This document shows positions 24,383 through 32,413 of a DNA stretch of 64,000 bases, piece after piece. Below the pieces are notes generated by a model. That model saw nothing but the letters and a program-made list of their open reading frames with translations, did no database searches and had not been told where the DNA came from. The translations under genes were made by a program, and so were the position numbers. The stretch comes from Streptomyces sp. NBC_01231. GTDB taxonomy: Bacteria > Actinomycetota > Actinomycetes > Streptomycetales > Streptomycetaceae. Numbering within the stretch: the stretch's first letter is position 1; each line of letters opens with the position of its first letter. Location of the stretch: the NCBI GenBank assembly GCA_035999765.1, contig CP108521.1:9362001-9426000 (forward strand), written 5' to 3'.

Positions 24383-25444
24383 GTGACGGCGTTGTCGCAT
24401 TCACCCGCATCCCCACCGCACAGCCGCCCACCTCGGATCACCGTCGTGGGCCCGGGTGCCGTCGGCGCCACCCTCGCCGGGGCGTTCGACGCCTCGGGCG
24501 CCGAGGTCTCCCTGCTCGGACGGCCCGGCCCGCACCTCGACGCAATCGCCGCGCAGGGGCTCCTGCTGTGTGGCCGGGAAACGGGAGTCGGCCACACAGC
24601 AGGCGAGGTCCGCCATCACTTCCCCACAGCACACGACGCAGCGCGGCTCCCCGTCCCGGACCTGGCCGTCGTCTGCGTCAAGAGCCAGTACCTGCTCCCG
24701 GCCACCCGCGGTATCCGCACCTGGGTCGAGCACGGTGTGGACGTGCTGGTCGTGGCCAACGGAGTGCCCTGGTGGCTGCCGTCCACCGCCGAGCGCACCG
24801 GGGAAGACCCCGTGCTGCGATCGGTCGACCCCGACGGGGAACTGCTGCGGCTGCTGCCCGCCGAGCGGGTGATGTCCGGTGTGGCGCACTTCAGCAGCGC
24901 CGTCGAGGGCCCGGGCCGCGTGACACACCTCAGCGGTGACAGGCTGCTCATCGGCGACCCGACAGGCGGGATCTCCGACCGCGTCCACCGGTGCGCCGCG
25001 GCCCTCTCCGCAGGTCCAGTCCGCCCGGAACCCAGCGCGGACATCCGCCGGGACATCTGGGAAAAGCTGCTGGGCAACGTCAATCTCAACCCCGTCAGCG
25101 CACTCACCGGTGCCACCGTCCTCGACATCCTCGACGACCCGGACGTACGGCAGGTCTGCGCCGCCATGTTCGACGAGGCAGCGGCCGTCGGTACGGCACT
25201 GGGCATCAAGAGCGCCATGACGGCCGACGAACGGCTCGACATCGCCCGCGAGCTCGGCGCGTTCCGCACCTCCATGCTGCAGGACGCGGACCGGGACCGG
25301 CCCCTCGAACTCGACGCGATCGTCGGTGCCGTACGCGAACTCGCGCGCCGCACCGGTGTGCCGTCCCCCTCCCTCGACGCGGTGCACGGACTGCTCGCCC
25401 TGCGCGAGCGCGTTCGCGGCCACGGCGAGTCGTCCGCCAGGTGA
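24383..25444 (+). CDS. Ketopantoate reductase-like (PanE/ApbA) dehydrogenase
   Basis: The protein is about 350 residues. The N-terminal Rossmann motif ITVVGPGAVGATLAGAFDAS and the helical C-terminal domain (EKLLGNVNLNPVSALTGATV, a strong PanE signature with the conserved lysine and asparagine) are clear. PanE proper makes pantoate, but relatives in catabolic clusters reduce other 2-oxo acids; that is more likely here. The start is uncertain. AAAGGAGG ends 1 base before GTG 24383, too close, whereas TTG 24392 lies 10 bases away and gives a protein three residues shorter. It is the first gene of the rightward operon under operators A and B. Confidence 0.8.
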   Translation: MTALSHSPASPPHSRPPRITVVGPGAVGATLAGAFDASGAEVSLLGRPGPHLDAIAAQGLLLCGRETGVGHTAGEVRHHFPTAHDAARLPVPDLAVVCVKSQYLLPATRGIRTWVEHGVDVLVVANGVPWWLPSTAERTGEDPVLRSVDPDGELLRLLPAERVMSGVAHFSSAVEGPGRVTHLSGDRLLIGDPTGGISDRVHRCAAALSAGPVRPEPSADIRRDIWEKLLGNVNLNPVSALTGATVLDILDDPDVRQVCAAMFDEAAAVGTALGIKSAMTADERLDIARELGAFRTSMLQDADRDRPLELDAIVGAVRELARRTGVPSPSLDAVHGLLALRERVRGHGESSAR

Positions 25445-25454
25445 AGGAGCCCCG

Positions 25455-26897
25455 GTGCCACACCCCTTGGGGAACCCCCCATCGAAGATCATCGCCGTCC
25501 ATCTCAACTTCCGCAGCCGCGCCAAGGAGCGCGGCCGGACCCCCGCTCATCCCTCCTATTTCCTCAAGCCGCCGTCGTCGCTGGCCGGCACTCAGGAGAC
25601 GATCGTCCGGCCGCGCGGCTGCCAACTCATGGGCTTCGAGGGTGAGATCGCCCTCGTCATCGGCTCACGGGCCCGGCAGGTGCGGCCGGAGGACGGCTGG
25701 CGCCACGTGCGCTGGGTGACCGCCGCCAACGACGCGGGCGTGTACGACCTGCGGTACGCCGACCGCGGCTCCAACCTGCGCTCCAAAGGCGCGGACGGCT
25801 TCACCCCGATCGGGCCACGGCTGCTGGACGCCACCGAACTCGACCCCGGCGCACTGCGGTTGCGGACCTGGGTCAACGGTGAGCCGGTCCAGGACGACAC
25901 GACCGACACCCTGCTGTTCCCGTTCGGCGAGCTGGTCGCGGACCTGTCCAGACTGGTCACCCTGGAACCCGGGGACGTGATCCTCACCGGCACACCGGCC
26001 GGGTCCTCGGTGGTCGAACCGGGCGACGTGGTCGAAGTCGAGGTCAGCGACGGCCGGTTGAGCACCGGAGTGCTGCGCAACCCGATCGCCTCCGCCGAAC
26101 ACGACCTGGAGCCGTGGGGCGCGCAGCCCAGGACGGACCGGGCCGAGGAGGAGTCGGCGTACGGATCCACGTACGTCCCCGAGCCGCTACTGGACGAGGC
26201 ACTCGCCCGCGGTCTCCGCTCGGTTGCCGTGGCGACGATCAGCGCGCAGTTGCGGCGGCGCGGCCTGCCGCACATGTCCGTCGACGGGGTGCACCCCGCC
26301 ACGCGCGGCACCCGCCTGGTGGGCGTGGCACACACCCTGCGCTATCTGCCGCTGCGCGAGGACCTGTTCGAGAAGTACGGCACCGGCATGAACGCCCAGA
26401 AGAGGGCGATCGAGGAACTCCGGCCCGGACATGTGCTGGTGATGGACGCCCGACGGGACACCTCCGCCGGAACGCTGGGCGACATCCTCGCCCTGCGTGC
26501 CCAGCAGCGTGGCGCGGCCGGGGTGGTGACCGACGGAGGGCTGCGGGACAGCGCGGCCGTCGCCGCCCTTGGACTGCCCGTGTTCCATGGCGGAGCCCAC
26601 CCGTCGGTGCTCGGCCGCCGTCACGTCCCGTGGGACACGGGCGTTCCGGTCGCCTGCGGCGGGGCGCTGGTCCAGCCCGGCGACCTGATGGTCGGTGACG
26701 ACGACGGGGTCGTGGTCGTCCCGCCTGAGCTGGCCGGAGAGGTGATCGCCGACTGCCGGGAGCAGGAGCGGCAGGAGCGGTTCATCACCGAACAGGTGGC
26801 CGGCGGCGAGAGCGTCGACGGCCTGTATCCGCTGGGTCCTGCCTGGCGGGATGCCTATGAGAACTGGTGCAAGGGAGAGAACAGTGAAGTTCCGTAG
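25455..26897 (+). CDS. Fusion of FAH-type isomerase/hydrolase and RraA-like aldolase/decarboxylase domains
   Basis: This 480-residue protein joins two enzymes. Residues about 10-215 form a fumarylacetoacetate hydrolase-like domain (KIIAVHLNFRSRAKERG, the E-x-E metal pair in GFEGEIALVIG, and VILTGTPAGSSVVEPGD). Residues about 245-465 form an RraA-like domain with the class II HMG/CHA aldolase motif VVTDGGLRDSAAVAALG and the ending LMVGDDDGVVVVP. In the homoprotocatechuate pathway HpaG/HpcE has two FAH domains, one isomerase and one decarboxylase. Here the second is replaced by a fold known to decarboxylate oxaloacetate-like acids. GGAG 5 bases before the GTG at 25455 supports this start. The next gene overlaps it by 14 bp. 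Confidence 0.85.
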   Translation: MPHPLGNPPSKIIAVHLNFRSRAKERGRTPAHPSYFLKPPSSLAGTQETIVRPRGCQLMGFEGEIALVIGSRARQVRPEDGWRHVRWVTAANDAGVYDLRYADRGSNLRSKGADGFTPIGPRLLDATELDPGALRLRTWVNGEPVQDDTTDTLLFPFGELVADLSRLVTLEPGDVILTGTPAGSSVVEPGDVVEVEVSDGRLSTGVLRNPIASAEHDLEPWGAQPRTDRAEEESAYGSTYVPEPLLDEALARGLRSVAVATISAQLRRRGLPHMSVDGVHPATRGTRLVGVAHTLRYLPLREDLFEKYGTGMNAQKRAIEELRPGHVLVMDARRDTSAGTLGDILALRAQQRGAAGVVTDGGLRDSAAVAALGLPVFHGGAHPSVLGRRHVPWDTGVPVACGGALVQPGDLMVGDDDGVVVVPPELAGEVIADCREQERQERFITEQVAGGESVDGLYPLGPAWRDAYENWCKGENSEVP

Positions 26898-27810
26898 CGA
26901 CCCGTCCAGGATCCGCGGCTCGATCGCCCCGGTCGTCACCCCCTTCACGGCCGAGGGCGCCGTCGACCACGAATCCCTGCGGGAGCTGATCCGCTTTCAG
27001 CTGGAGTCCGGGTCGCACGGCATCTCGCTGGGCGGCTCGACCGGTGAGCCCAGTGCCCAGTCCGTCGCCGAGCGGATCGCAGGGATGTGTACGGCGGTGG
27101 AGGAGATCGGCGACCGGGTGCCGTTCCTGCCCGGCACCGGCTCCCACAAGCTGGACGAGACCCTTGAACTCACGGCCGCAGCCGAGGAGTTGGGCGCGGA
27201 CGCGGCCCTGGTCATCACGCCGTACTACGCGCGCCCCACCCAGGAGGCCCTCTACACCTGGTACGCCACGGTGGCCCGGGAGTTCCCGGACCTGCCGATC
27301 GTCGCCTACAACGTGCCCTCCCGCACGGCGGTGGACATCGCGCCGGAGACGGTCAGGCGGCTGTTCACCGACGTCGAGAACTTCGTCGGGGTGAAGGAGA
27401 CGACGAAGGACTTCGAGCACTTCTCCCGCGTGCTGCACGCCTGCGGACGCTCGCTGCTGGTGTGGTCCGGGATCGAGCTGCTGTGCCTGCCCCTGTTGGC
27501 GCTCGGCGGCGCCGGTTTCGTCTCCGCCGTGGCCAACCTGGCCCCGACCGCGGTGGCGCGGATGTACGAGCTGTGGGAGGCGGGTGACTTCGAGGCCGCC
27601 CGTGATCTGCACTACCGGCTGCACCCGCTGGTCGACCTGCTGTTCGTGGAGACCAATCCGGCACCCGCCAAGTGGGTCCTCGCCCAGCAGGGCCGCATCG
27701 CCTCCGCCCACGTCCGCCCGCCGTTGACGACACCCACCGAGGCGGGCCTGACGAAGATCCGCGCGCTGCTGGCCGAGGGCGGCGACCTCACCGCACAGAT
27801 CGGAGCGTGA
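26884..27810 (+). CDS. Dihydrodipicolinate synthase-family lyase (DapA/NahE-like)
   Basis: This 308-residue TIM-barrel protein carries the family signature GGSTGEPSA near residue 50, the tyrosine Y142 in AYNVPSRTAVD, and the Schiff-base lysine K171 in VGVKETTKD, so aldolase chemistry should be intact. The biosynthetic enzyme is rarely found in catabolic operons; relatives include N-acetylneuraminate lyase and the hydratase-aldolases of aromatic degradation. In this operon it could cleave a 4-hydroxy-2-oxo acid into pyruvate plus an aldehyde, standing in for HpaI. The GTG at 26884 follows GGGAGAG and overlaps the previous gene by 14 bp. It is probably not dapA for lysine. Confidence 0.85.
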   Translation: MKFRSDPSRIRGSIAPVVTPFTAEGAVDHESLRELIRFQLESGSHGISLGGSTGEPSAQSVAERIAGMCTAVEEIGDRVPFLPGTGSHKLDETLELTAAAEELGADAALVITPYYARPTQEALYTWYATVAREFPDLPIVAYNVPSRTAVDIAPETVRRLFTDVENFVGVKETTKDFEHFSRVLHACGRSLLVWSGIELLCLPLLALGGAGFVSAVANLAPTAVARMYELWEAGDFEAARDLHYRLHPLVDLLFVETNPAPAKWVLAQQGRIASAHVRPPLTTPTEAGLTKIRALLAEGGDLTAQIGA

Positions 27811-27812
27811 CC

Positions 27813-29300
27813 ATGAGCGTGAGCATCGAGAACCTGCCTCCCGTCATCCGGCACTGGATCGGCGGCGAGTTGGTCGACAGCGCCGACGGGCGGACGTTCC
27901 CCGTGGCCGATCCGGTGACCAACACGTCCTACGCCAAGGCCGCGGCCGGCGGCCCGGCCGACGTCGAACGGGCGGTCGCGGCCGCCAGGTCCGCCTTCCC
28001 CGCCTGGTCGTCCCTCGGCAACCGGGAACGCGCGAACGTGCTGAACCGCATCGCGGACGCCGTCGAGGCCCGCCACGAGCGGCTGGCGTCCTTCGAGTCG
28101 TACGACACGGGACTCCCCATCACCCAGGCCCGCGGCCAGGCCCGGCGCGCCGCCGAGAACTTCCGCTACTTCGCCGACGTGATCGTCGCCCTCGGCGAGG
28201 AGTCCTTCCGGCAGGGTGACGAGCAGTTCAGTTACGTGGTGCGCAAGCCGGTCGGCGTTGCCGGGCTCATCACGCCGTGGAACACCCCCTTCATGCTGGA
28301 GAGCTGGAAGCTGGCCCCGGCCCTGGCCTCCGGCTGCACGCTGGTCCTCAAGCCCGCCGAGTGGACCCCGCTGTCCGCCTCGCTGTGGCCGGAGATCTTC
28401 GCCGACGCAGGAGTGCCCGACGGGGTGGTCAACATCGTCCACGGCATCGGCGAGGAGGCGGGCCAGGCACTGGTCGACCACCCGGACGTACCGCTGATCT
28501 CCTTCACCGGCTCCACCGACACGGGCCGCCACATCATCAGGTCGAGTGCCCAGCACCTGAAGACCACCTCGATGGAGCTGGGCGGCAAGTCCCCGGCTGT
28601 CGTCTTCGCGGACGCCGACCTGGAAGCCGCACTCGACTCGGTCGTCTTCGGGGTGTTCTCCCTCAACGGCGAGCGCTGCACGGCCGGTTCACGTGTCCTG
28701 GTGGAGCGTCCGGTGTACGAGGAGTTCACCCGCCGTCTGACGGAACGGGCGGACGCCGTCCGCGTCGGGCCGCCCTCCGACCCGGCCACCGAGGTGGGCG
28801 CGCTGGTCCACCCCGAGCACTACGAACGCGTCCTGACCTACGTCGAGATCGGCAAGAAGGAGGCCCGCCTCGTCGCCGGCGGCACCCGGCCGGCGCATAT
28901 GGCGGACGGCAACTACCTTCAGCCGACCGTCTTCGCGGACGTCGACCGTGACGCCCGCATCTTCCAGGAGGAGATCTTCGGCCCCGTAGTCGCCGTCGCC
29001 CCCTTCGACGACGAGTCCGAGGCGATCGAGCTGGCCAACGCCACCCAGTACGGTCTCGCCGCCTACATCTGGACCTCGGACCTCAAGCGCGGCCACCGCA
29101 TCGCCCACGCCGTCGAGTCCGGCATGGTCTGGATCAACTCCCACAACGTACGGGACCTGCGCACCCCCTTCGGCGGGGTCAAGGCCTCCGGCGTCGGCCG
29201 CGAGGGCGGCGCCCACTCCATCGACTTCTACACCGAGTCGAAGATCGTCCACGTCGCCCTCGGCGACGTCCATACCCCCCGCTTCGGAGCCGCCCGATGA
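27813..29300 (+). CDS. hpaE: Aldehyde dehydrogenase, probable 5-carboxymethyl-2-hydroxymuconate semialdehyde dehydrogenase
   Basis: This 495-residue NAD(P)-dependent aldehyde dehydrogenase has the family elements [20 protein letters not shown], the general base in TTSMELGGKSP, and the catalytic cysteine C289 in LNGERCTAGSR. The ending SGVGREGGAHSIDFYTESK fits HpaE/HpcC, which oxidises the ring-cleavage product of homoprotocatechuate. It sits directly before the extradiol dioxygenase gene, whose ATG overlaps this stop (ATGA). GGAG lies 8 bases upstream of its ATG. Another aromatic semialdehyde is possible if the dioxygenase acts on a related catechol. Confidence 0.83.
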   Translation: MSVSIENLPPVIRHWIGGELVDSADGRTFPVADPVTNTSYAKAAAGGPADVERAVAAARSAFPAWSSLGNRERANVLNRIADAVEARHERLASFESYDTGLPITQARGQARRAAENFRYFADVIVALGEESFRQGDEQFSYVVRKPVGVAGLITPWNTPFMLESWKLAPALASGCTLVLKPAEWTPLSASLWPEIFADAGVPDGVVNIVHGIGEEAGQALVDHPDVPLISFTGSTDTGRHIIRSSAQHLKTTSMELGGKSPAVVFADADLEAALDSVVFGVFSLNGERCTAGSRVLVERPVYEEFTRRLTERADAVRVGPPSDPATEVGALVHPEHYERVLTYVEIGKKEARLVAGGTRPAHMADGNYLQPTVFADVDRDARIFQEEIFGPVVAVAPFDDESEAIELANATQYGLAAYIWTSDLKRGHRIAHAVESGMVWINSHNVRDLRTPFGGVKASGVGREGGAHSIDFYTESKIVHVALGDVHTPRFGAAR

Positions 29301-30307
29301 CCAGCGCGCACCCGGACGCCCCGGACGTCGTCCGCTCCGCCTACGCCCAGCTGGCCGTCACCGATCTCGCCGCATCCCGCTGGTTCTGGGTCGACATGCT
29401 CGGTTTCCACGTCCAGTACGAGGACGCCGGCACCCTGTGCCTGCGCGGCACCGACGAGTTGACCCACCACTCCCTCGTCCTGCGCGGGGGCGAGCTCGCC
29501 GCCCTCGACCACATCGCCTACCGGGTCCGCACCCCCGAGGACGTCGACAAGGCGGAGAAGTTCTTCACCGGCCTCGGCCGACCGGTGCGGCGCATCCGCA
29601 AGGGCGACGGCACGCCCGGTGTCGGCGACGCCGTCCGCGTCATCGACCCGCTCGGCTTCCCCGTCGAGTTCTTCCACGACATCGAGCACGCCGAACGCCT
29701 CATCCAGCGCTACGACCTGCGCCACGGCGCCGAGATCGCCCGCCTGGACCACTTCAACATCTGCACCCCCGACATCCCCGCCGCCTACGCCCACTACAAG
29801 TCGCTCGGTTTCGGCTGTTCGGAGACCATCGAGGGCGACGAGCACGAGCTGTACGCGGCCTGGATGTACCGCAAGCAGACCGTCCACGACGTCGCCTTCA
29901 CCTGCGGCGCCGGACCCCGCCTGCACCACCTCGGCGTCGCCACCCACGAATCCCACCAAGTCCTGCGCGCCGCGGACCTGTTCGGCTCGATCCGCAAGGA
30001 ACACCACATCGAACGCGGCCCCGGCCGGCACGGCGTCTCCAACGCCTTCTACCTCTACCTGCGCGATCCCGACGGGCACCGGGTGGAGATCTACACCTCC
30101 GACTACTACACCGGCGACCCCGACCACGAGACGTACCGCTGGAACGTCCACGACGACCGCCGCCGCGACTTCTGGGGCAACGCCGTCATCGAGTCCTGGT
30201 ACAAGGAGGCCGCCCCCGTCCTCGGCCTCGACGGGAGCCCACAGCTCGTCTCCGACGCCGTGCTGGACGAGTCCGCCGTGCAGGTCGGCGCGGACGGCCT
30301 CGGCTGA
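29297..30307 (+). CDS. hpaD: Extradiol dioxygenase, 3,4-dihydroxyphenylacetate 2,3-dioxygenase type
   Basis: This 336-residue protein is a two-domain vicinal-oxygen-chelate dioxygenase. The expected metal ligands are H152 (RLDHFNICTPD), H210 or H211 (PRLHHLGVATHE) and E264 (GHRVEIYTSDYY). The C-terminal tail NVHDDRRRDFWGNAVIESWY is typical of the homoprotocatechuate enzymes of actinobacteria (Brevibacterium and Arthrobacter HPCD/MndD), which use Fe(II) or Mn(II). It would open 3,4-dihydroxyphenylacetate to 5-carboxymethyl-2-hydroxymuconate semialdehyde, the substrate of the preceding gene. It is the last gene of the operon. No phenylacetate hydroxylase gene is seen in the window. Confidence 0.88.
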   Translation: MTSAHPDAPDVVRSAYAQLAVTDLAASRWFWVDMLGFHVQYEDAGTLCLRGTDELTHHSLVLRGGELAALDHIAYRVRTPEDVDKAEKFFTGLGRPVRRIRKGDGTPGVGDAVRVIDPLGFPVEFFHDIEHAERLIQRYDLRHGAEIARLDHFNICTPDIPAAYAHYKSLGFGCSETIEGDEHELYAAWMYRKQTVHDVAFTCGAGPRLHHLGVATHESHQVLRAADLFGSIRKEHHIERGPGRHGVSNAFYLYLRDPDGHRVEIYTSDYYTGDPDHETYRWNVHDDRRRDFWGNAVIESWYKEAAPVLGLDGSPQLVSDAVLDESAVQVGADGLG

Positions 30308-30335
30308 CCCGCCGACGTACGGGGTGTACTCGGCG

Positions 30336-30782
30336 TCAGGACGGGACGCGGTGCGGTTCTCGGACGACGACACCTCCAGGCGGGACGAAGACCGTCCCCG
30401 TGACCGGGGTGCCGGTGAGGAGCTCCACCCCCATGGCGGGGGCTTCGGCTCCTTTTCCTGCGTGGTCGATGAGGAACAGGAAGTCGGCCTCCGCGCCGCG
30501 GCGCCGGACGACTTCGACTCCCGCGGGCACCTGGTGTTCGGGAGCGACGCCGGCGTCCTGGCGGATGCGGTGGAGCAAATCGGCCAGGGTGTCCTGGTCG
30601 GGGTGGGTCGCCAGATACCAGGCGATCCCGTTGCCGTATTCGTGGCGAGTGGCGGCGGGCAGGCCGGTCAACGGGCCGTCGGCGTACGAGACGACGTCCA
30701 GCGCGCCGGCCGTCATCCAGTGGACGGACGTGAACGTCGACGACCAGCTCTGGAAGATCGTCCGCATCAACTGACCGGCCAC
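30336..30782 (-). pseudogene. Remnant of a GH42 beta-galactosidase C-terminus
   Basis: An open frame of 148 residues ends with sequence typical of the last domain of GH42 beta-galactosidases: ATRHEYGNGIAWYLATHPD, PAGVEVVRRRGAEADFLFLI and LLTGTPVTGTVFVPPGG. The similarity covers roughly 30336-30720. The first 22 residues do not look like GH42, and the catalytic barrel is absent, so the gene has lost about four fifths of its length. There is no good ribosome binding site. It lies between the end of the hpa operon and a metallophosphoesterase gene and marks a deletion boundary. Confidence 0.65.
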
Positions 30783-30929
30783 CGGCCCCTTCCACAGGGC
30801 CTCCTGCCGGCGCAGGGTCGCATGGTGACCCGCGTGTCAGGAGGCCCTGTGTCGTTCGATGCCGGGCCGGGAATCTTGGCTGGTCAGGAACTTCCTTCTG
30901 GGTAAGGCGGATGTGTTGGGCGCCCAGTG

Positions 30930-32150
30930 CTACGGCGAGGTGGGCAGGTGCGGGGAGCGGAGCACGAGCAGGGTGATCTCGCTGGGGGCGAAGACGCGGA
31001 ACGGCGGGCCCCAGAAACCGGTGCCGCGGCTGGTGTAGAGGAGGGTGCGGGTGCCGTGGTGGCTGAGGCCGGCGAGGGCGGGCTGGTCGATGCGGACCAG
31101 GTGGTGGAAGGGCCAGATCTGGCCGCCGTGGGTGTGGCCGGAGAGTTGGAGGTCGATGCCGTCGGCTGCCGCCCGGTCGACGAACTTCGGCTGGTGTGCC
31201 AAGAGCAGGACGGGTAGGTCGGGGTCGGCGCCGTTCAAGGCTCCGGCGAGGTGGGCGCGGTGGCCTGCCAGGCCGGAGGACTCGGCGGTGACGTCATCCA
31301 CGCCGGCGACCACGAGGGTGTCGCCTCCGCGTTCGAGCAGCAGATGGCGGTTGCGCAGCGGCTCCCAGCCCAGCTCGCCCATCAGGTCGACCCAGCCCTG
31401 GGCCTCGCTGTAGTACTCGTGGTTGCCGGTGACGTAGACACGGGCTCGGGTGGCCTGCACGGTACCGAGTGGGACGGCCTGGGCGCGGCGGCGTTCGGCC
31501 GTGCCGTCCGCGATGTCGCCGGTGTGGCAGACCAGGTCGGCTTCCAGGGTGTTCACCGTCTCGCACACTCGCGCCGACCAGCGAGTGCGATCGAGCGGGC
31601 CGTAGTGGGTGTCGGTGATGAGGACGACGCGAAGGCCGTCCAACCCGGCACCCAGTCGCGGGAGTTGCACGTCGAGTCGGCGCACGCGCGGCACGCGGAG
31701 GGCTTCGGCGTACCCCCAGGCGAGCAGTACGGCGGTTGTGCCGAGGACGGCCCATGTGACGATGCGGGCCCGGTCCTGACTCGCGCCGACGCCGGCCACG
31801 GTCAGGGCGAGCCGCAACAGGACGCCGAGCAGAATGGACCAGGTGAACAGAACCCAGCTGGTGCCCAGCAGGGTGTCACCGACGATCGCCGCCCGGTCCT
31901 GCTGGCGTCGGCCGTGGCCGCGCATCATCGCGAGCGGCATGCCGACGAGGCCGAGGGCGAACAGGGCGGTGCCGGCGAGCGTGACAGGCAGCGGCCAGTG
32001 TTGGCCGGTGTGCATAAGCACCCCGTACGGCACGGCCCACAGCAGGACGGGGGCGATCAGGGGGAGGTAGCGCATCAGGCGGTGCAGTCGGCTCTGCCGT
32101 GGCGCTCGCGCTTCACTGTCGGCGGGTCGGGTGTCGCTGGTGTCGGTCAC
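30930..32150 (-). CDS. Membrane-anchored calcineurin-like metallophosphoesterase
   Basis: The protein is about 406 residues. Four hydrophobic segments fill the first 140 residues (LPLIAPVLLWAVPYGVLM, PVTLAGTALFALGLVGMPLA, WVLFTWSILLGVLLRLALTV, VLGTTAVLLAWGYAEAL). The phosphoesterase domain follows, with metal motifs ITDTHYG, HTGDIADG, YVTGNHEYY, and LSGHTHGGQIWP. The layout matches the YkuE/YaeI group, which acts on lipid or nucleotide phosphates at the membrane; the substrate is unknown. The GTG at 32150 after GAGGGG is preferred to a start 12 residues upstream. The gene is separated from the GH62 gene by a pair of strong hairpins. Confidence 0.82.
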   Translation of the reverse strand: MTDTSDTRPADSEARAPRQSRLHRLMRYLPLIAPVLLWAVPYGVLMHTGQHWPLPVTLAGTALFALGLVGMPLAMMRGHGRRQQDRAAIVGDTLLGTSWVLFTWSILLGVLLRLALTVAGVGASQDRARIVTWAVLGTTAVLLAWGYAEALRVPRVRRLDVQLPRLGAGLDGLRVVLITDTHYGPLDRTRWSARVCETVNTLEADLVCHTGDIADGTAERRRAQAVPLGTVQATRARVYVTGNHEYYSEAQGWVDLMGELGWEPLRNRHLLLERGGDTLVVAGVDDVTAESSGLAGHRAHLAGALNGADPDLPVLLLAHQPKFVDRAAADGIDLQLSGHTHGGQIWPFHHLVRIDQPALAGLSHHGTRTLLYTSRGTGFWGPPFRVFAPSEITLLVLRSPHLPTSP

Positions 32151-32345
32151 GCTTCCCCTCACAAACCAGGCTGCCGTCCCGCGCACTGTATCCGGTCGCT
32201 CTCGGGCCGGCCGGACCGGCGTTCATGGGCGCGGACCCTTGGGCGAAGGGTTCTCCGCGGGACGGCAAGACTTTGCCGCGGACACCTCCTTTGGCATGAG
32301 CCGCGATCAGAGCGCTGCTGAAAAGATCACCAACTGTGCGACCCG

Positions 32346-32398
32346 GGCGGGCTCGGCCTTTCGCCGAGCCCGCCACGCCGGCTCCATACCGGAGCCGG
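32346..32398. terminator. Two tandem hairpins between GH62 and metallophosphoesterase genes
   Basis: Hairpin 1 (32346-32374) has a perfect 12-bp stem GGCGGGCTCGGC with a 5-base loop. Hairpin 2 (32378-32398) has a perfect 8-bp stem CCGGCTCC with a 5-base loop. They lie just downstream of the GH62 stop in its direction of transcription and are the clearest terminator pair in the window, although the T-run is short. Confidence 0.65.
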
Positions 32399-32413
32399 AC
32401 TCGTGTCACGCCG

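Noticed and set aside
24383..25444. Pantothenate panE
   Set aside because: The family matches, but the operon and operators are those of an aromatic catabolic regulon, so a pathway-specific reductase is more likely.
26884..27810. Lysine-biosynthetic dapA
   Set aside because: The gene is embedded with overlapping neighbours in an aromatic operon; the DapA fold is shared by catabolic aldolases.
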